Source: Pseudomonas fluorescens
GTDB lineage: Bacteria; Pseudomonadota; Gammaproteobacteria; Pseudomonadales; Pseudomonadaceae
Direction of reading: 5' to 3'
Assembly (NCBI RefSeq): GCF_000968015.1
Contig: NZ_LACH01000039.1
Span: 62,001 to 126,000 of the forward strand
DNA: 64,000 bases
Below, piece by piece: positions 60,882-64,000 of the stretch. The notes under the pieces are model-generated. The model was given only the letters and a program-made list of their open reading frames with translations, was not told where the DNA came from and did not search any database. Position 1 is the first letter of the stretch. Every line of letters starts with the position of its first letter. Made by a program: the position numbers and the translations under genes.

Positions 60882-63800
60882 ATGATTTTTAACGTACAAA
60901 ATTTTGGCGCCAAAGGAGATGGCATCACTGATGACACCGCGGCGATACAAAGTGCAATTGATGCCGCGGCCGCCGCAGGTGGGGGGCAAGTGTATGTGCC
61001 GACCGGAACTTACATCGTTTCGGGAGGTGAGGAACCCTCCGACGGTTGCCTGATGCTCAAGAGCAACGTCTATTTGTACGGCGACGGCATGGGCGAAACC
61101 ACCGTCAAGGTGGCTGACGGCTCCGACACCAAGATCACGGGTGTCATCCGCTCGGCCTATGGCGAGGAAACCCACGACTTTGGCGTCAGCAACCTCACCA
61201 TCGACGGCAACCGCGACCACACCACCGGCAAGGTCGACGGTTGGTTCAACGGCTTCATTCCCGGCCAGGAAGGCTACGACTCCAACGTCACCCTCGACAG
61301 CGTCGAGATCAAGGATTGCTCCGGGTACGGTTTCGACCCCCACGAGCAGACCGTCAACATGGTCATCAAGAACAGCGTGTCCCACGGCAATGGCCTGGAC
61401 GGCTTCGTCGCTGACTTCCTGAGCAACAGCACTTTCGAAAACAACGTCGCCTACGACAATGACCGCCACGGTTTCAACGTCGTCACCAGTACCCACGACT
61501 TCACCCTCACCAACAACGTTGCCTACAACAACGGCGGCAACGGCATCGTGGTGCAGCGTGGCAGCGAGAACATCCCCTCCCCCAGCAACATCACCATCAC
61601 CGGTGGCGAGGTGTACGGCAACGGCGCCGAAGGGGTGCTGATCAAGCTGTCCAGCGAGGTGACCGTCAGCGGCGTCGACATTCACGACAACGCCAGCGCC
61701 GGCGTCCGCGTCTACGGCAGCAACCACGTCGAAATCATCGACAACACGCTCAACAACAATTCCCTGGGCAACCCCGTACCGGAAATCATCATCCAGTCCT
61801 ACGACGACACCCTGGGCGTGTCCGGCAAATACTTCAACGGCAGTGACAACACGATCCAGGGCAACATCATCAGCGGCAGCAACCTGTCGACCTACGGTGT
61901 TGCAGAGCGCAATGAAGACGGCACCGATCGCAACGCCATTATTGGCAACACCATCAGCCACACCAGCAAGGGTGCCACGCTGGTCTATGGCGACGGCAGC
62001 TACGTCAGCGACACGGTGCCGATGATCACTGTGCAAGGCACGGCTGGTAACGACACCCTGCTGGGCAGCGCCGAAAGCGAGATTTTCTACGGTGGTGCCG
62101 GCAACGACACCATCAATGGCGGGGCCGGTAGCGACATTCTGGTGGGCGGTGCAGGCATCGACAAACTCACCGGCGGCACCGGCGCCGATACGTTCCGTTT
62201 CGTCGCTCAGTCCGACAGTTCCCGCAACGCAACCGCAAGCTTCGATGACACCATCACCGACTTCGACGTCACCCAGGACAAGATCGACCTCGCCGGCCTC
62301 GGCTTCACGGGCCTGGGCAATGGCCGTGGCGGCACCCTGCAGGTCAGCTACAGCGCCAGCAACGACCGCACCTACATCAAGGACTACGATGCCGACGCCA
62401 GCGGCAATCGCTTCGAGTTGATTCTCTCGGGCAACCTTGCCAGCACCCTGACTGCCAGTAACTTCATCTTCAATCGGGTGGTCACCGGCACCAGTGGCAG
62501 CGACTCGCTGCTGGGTACCGATTCGGCCGACACCCTGCTCGGCCTGGCGGGTAACGACAGCCTCGGTGGCGGCGCAGGCGACGACAAGCTCGACGGCGGT
62601 GTCGGCATGGACACCCTCACCGGTGGCGCCGGAGCGGACACCTTTGTGTTCTCCAGTCGCATGGACAGCTACCGCAACTACAACACCGGCGGTGCCAACC
62701 TTAGCGACGTGATCACCGATTTCGATATCAGCGCCGACAAGATCGACCTCTCGGCCATAGGTTTCACCGGCTTGGGTGATGGCAAGAACAACACCGTGTA
62801 CCTGTCGCTCAACAGTGCCGGCACCAAGACTTACATCAAGTCCCTGACCGCCGACGCCGATGGCAACCGCTTTGAAGTCACGCTGAACGGCAACTACGTC
62901 GACAAGCTGACCAGCGCCAATTTCGTCTTTGCCACTTCGCCAGCGGTCAACCATGCGCCGGTGGTGGCAACGGCGTTGCTGGATCAAAACGCGACCGAAA
63001 ACACGCCGTTCAGCTACGTCGTGCCGGCCACCAGCTTCACCGATTCGGATAACGACAGCCTCAGCTACACCGCCAAACTGGCCGATGGCAGCGCCCTGCC
63101 CAACTGGCTGACATTCGATGCCGCGACTCGTACGTTCAGCGGCACACCCAGCGACACCGCCTCGGGCACTTACTCCGTACAGGTCACCGCGGCCGACGGC
63201 AGCAACGCCACCGTCAGCGACAGCTTTACCCTCGCCGTGCAGGACGTGCCCGCCTCACCCACTGTGATCAACGGCACGCCCAACAACGACACCCTGACCG
63301 GCACCGCTGCCAACGAACAACTGTTCGGTGGCGCTGGTAACGACACCCTTAATGGCGGCGCCGGTAATGACATCCTGGTCGGTGGCACCGGCGTGGACAA
63401 ACTCACCGGCGGTGCGGGCGCCGATGTGTTCCGCTACACCTCGACACTCGACAGTTACCGCACCAGCTCCACCAGCGTCAGTGACCAGATCCTCGATTTC
63501 GACGTGGCCGCCGACAGGATCGATGTCTCGGCGCTCGGCTACACGGCCCTGGGTAATGGCCTGAACGGCACGCTGCAATTGACCTACAGCGCTTCGAGCA
63601 ACCGCACCTACCTCAAGGATCTCACCGTCGACGCCAACGGCAACCGCTTCGAAGTGTCGATGGCGGGCAACCTGGTGAGCAGCCTGACGGCGAGTCATTT
63701 TGTTTTCGCCGGCCAGAACGCGCCCAGCAATGTAGCGCCGGTGGTGGCCATTCCCCTCCTCGACCAGAGCGCCACTGAAAGCACGCCGTTCAATTACACC

Positions 63801-64000
63801 GTCACCCATGACAGCTTCACCGACGCCGACCAGGATGCGTTGACCTACACCGCGACCCTCGCCGACGGTAGCGCCCTGCCCGCGTGGCTGAGTTTCAACG
63901 CCACCAGCCTGACGTTCAGCGGCACGCCGATCAGCACGGCTTCGGGCAATTACAGCGTACTGGTCAAGGCCACCGATCCCTCCGGTGCGTCGGTCAGCGA
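60882..64000 (+). CDS. Mannuronan C-5-epimerase-like secreted protein, modular, 3' end outside window
   Basis: At least 1,039 aa are in the window and the frame runs off the end. Residues 1-380 form a right-handed beta-helix A-module with GFDPHEQT (about 149-156) and DGFVADF (about 173-179), the catalytic region of AlgE epimerases that convert mannuronate to guluronate in polymeric alginate. R-modules with Ca2+-binding RTX nonapeptides (GGAGNDTINGGAGSDILVGG) follow at about 384-528 and 532-686. A cadherin-like (dystroglycan-type) domain spans 687-790, a third R-module 793-945, and a second cadherin-like domain runs to the window edge. RTX repeats imply type I secretion. ATG 60882 follows GGAG. 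Confidence 0.93.
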   Translation, partial: MIFNVQNFGAKGDGITDDTAAIQSAIDAAAAAGGGQVYVPTGTYIVSGGEEPSDGCLMLKSNVYLYGDGMGETTVKVADGSDTKITGVIRSAYGEETHDFGVSNLTIDGNRDHTTGKVDGWFNGFIPGQEGYDSNVTLDSVEIKDCSGYGFDPHEQTVNMVIKNSVSHGNGLDGFVADFLSNSTFENNVAYDNDRHGFNVVTSTHDFTLTNNVAYNNGGNGIVVQRGSENIPSPSNITITGGEVYGNGAEGVLIKLSSEVTVSGVDIHDNASAGVRVYGSNHVEIIDNTLNNNSLGNPVPEIIIQSYDDTLGVSGKYFNGSDNTIQGNIISGSNLSTYGVAERNEDGTDRNAIIGNTISHTSKGATLVYGDGSYVSDTVPMITVQGTAGNDTLLGSAESEIFYGGAGNDTINGGAGSDILVGGAGIDKLTGGTGADTFRFVAQSDSSRNATASFDDTITDFDVTQDKIDLAGLGFTGLGNGRGGTLQVSYSASNDRTYIKDYDADASGNRFELILSGNLASTLTASNFIFNRVVTGTSGSDSLLGTDSADTLLGLAGNDSLGGGAGDDKLDGGVGMDTLTGGAGADTFVFSSRMDSYRNYNTGGANLSDVITDFDISADKIDLSAIGFTGLGDGKNNTVYLSLNSAGTKTYIKSLTADADGNRFEVTLNGNYVDKLTSANFVFATSPAVNHAPVVATALLDQNATENTPFSYVVPATSFTDSDNDSLSYTAKLADGSALPNWLTFDAATRTFSGTPSDTASGTYSVQVTAADGSNATVSDSFTLAVQDVPASPTVINGTPNNDTLTGTAANEQLFGGAGNDTLNGGAGNDILVGGTGVDKLTGGAGADVFRYTSTLDSYRTSSTSVSDQILDFDVAADRIDVSALGYTALGNGLNGTLQLTYSASSNRTYLKDLTVDANGNRFEVSMAGNLVSSLTASHFVFAGQNAPSNVAPVVAIPLLDQSATESTPFNYTVTHDSFTDADQDALTYTATLADGSALPAWLSFNATSLTFSGTPISTASGNYSVLVKATDPSGASVS

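Noticed and set aside
60858..62987. 709-codon minus-strand open frame
   Set aside because: It is the antisense of the epimerase-like gene. Its Val/Ala/Gly repeats mirror the RTX repeats on the coding strand.
1..64000. CRISPR arrays, tRNA or rRNA genes
   Set aside because: No regularly spaced direct repeats of CRISPR type, no tRNA-like T-arm/acceptor pattern and no rRNA sequence were recognised on either strand by eye.

Overview
The window looks like Pseudomonas chromosome, most likely the fluorescens/syringae side of the genus. This is an inference from product types, the high GC of the right third, and a hybrid alginate/Nfr-type exopolysaccharide locus; no rRNA, tRNA or strong phylogenetic marker is present. 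It divides into an accessory block on the left (about 1-44,970) and a GC-rich, core-like block on the right (about 45,000-64,000).

Accessory block. Small genes, broken genes and conflict-type genes are packed together, mostly on the minus strand, with patchy base composition. The best-supported unit is a complete Wadjet (jetABCD) anti-plasmid operon at 7,944-15,529 with a divergent WYL-domain regulator at 15,623. Around it lie a frameshifted AbiJ-like gene, an orphan DUF2384 antitoxin-like gene, HEPN/DUF4145-type proteins, a HipA kinase without an adjacent HipB, a C-terminal-only PrlF-like antitoxin, an ADP-ribosyltransferase-like protein overlapping a pentapeptide-repeat protein, a GIY-YIG nuclease and an RloC-like AAA/HEPN ATPase. 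Remnants are common: an SDR gene with a frameshift, the 3' ends of a LysR gene and an SDR gene abutting each other, and a duplicated 3' end of a DUF6957-like gene. A type B (zinc-free) ribosomal protein L31 gene sits at 37,820.

Mobile element. At 38,420-43,632 is a minus-strand Tn7/Tn5053-like transposition operon: a DDE transposase (TniA/TnsB), an AAA+ ATPase (TniB/TnsC), a second AAA+ protein whose Walker A lysine is replaced by isoleucine, a TniQ, and an unknown fifth gene. About 1.3 kb outside the transposase, at 44,821-44,973, is a cluster of CGG-N6-CCG-type repeats that looks like the transposon right end. It abuts the 3' end of a thymidylate-kinase-like gene and may supply its stop codon. 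No convincing left end was found, so the upstream island may or may not be cargo of this element.

Core-like block. After a glutathione-dependent formaldehyde-activating enzyme gene (gfa) comes a seven-gene plus-strand locus at 47,133-57,825. It encodes a UDP-GlcNAc 2-epimerase (WecB), a BcsB-like periplasmic protein, an NfrB-like glycosyltransferase with C-terminal MshEN (c-di-GMP-binding) modules, an NfrA-like TPR/outer-membrane protein, an AlgF-like and an AlgJ/AlgX-like O-acetylation protein, and a putative periplasmic TIM-barrel protein. It reads as a c-di-GMP-controlled, O-acetylated, probably ManNAc-containing exopolysaccharide synthesis and export system, combining parts of the E. coli N4-receptor (NfrAB/WecB), cellulose and alginate machineries. 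A convergent gene encodes a membrane CHASE4-PAS-GGDEF-EAL protein, a plausible local c-di-GMP source or sink. The window ends inside a large secreted mannuronan C-5-epimerase-like protein whose RTX R-modules alternate with cadherin-like domains.
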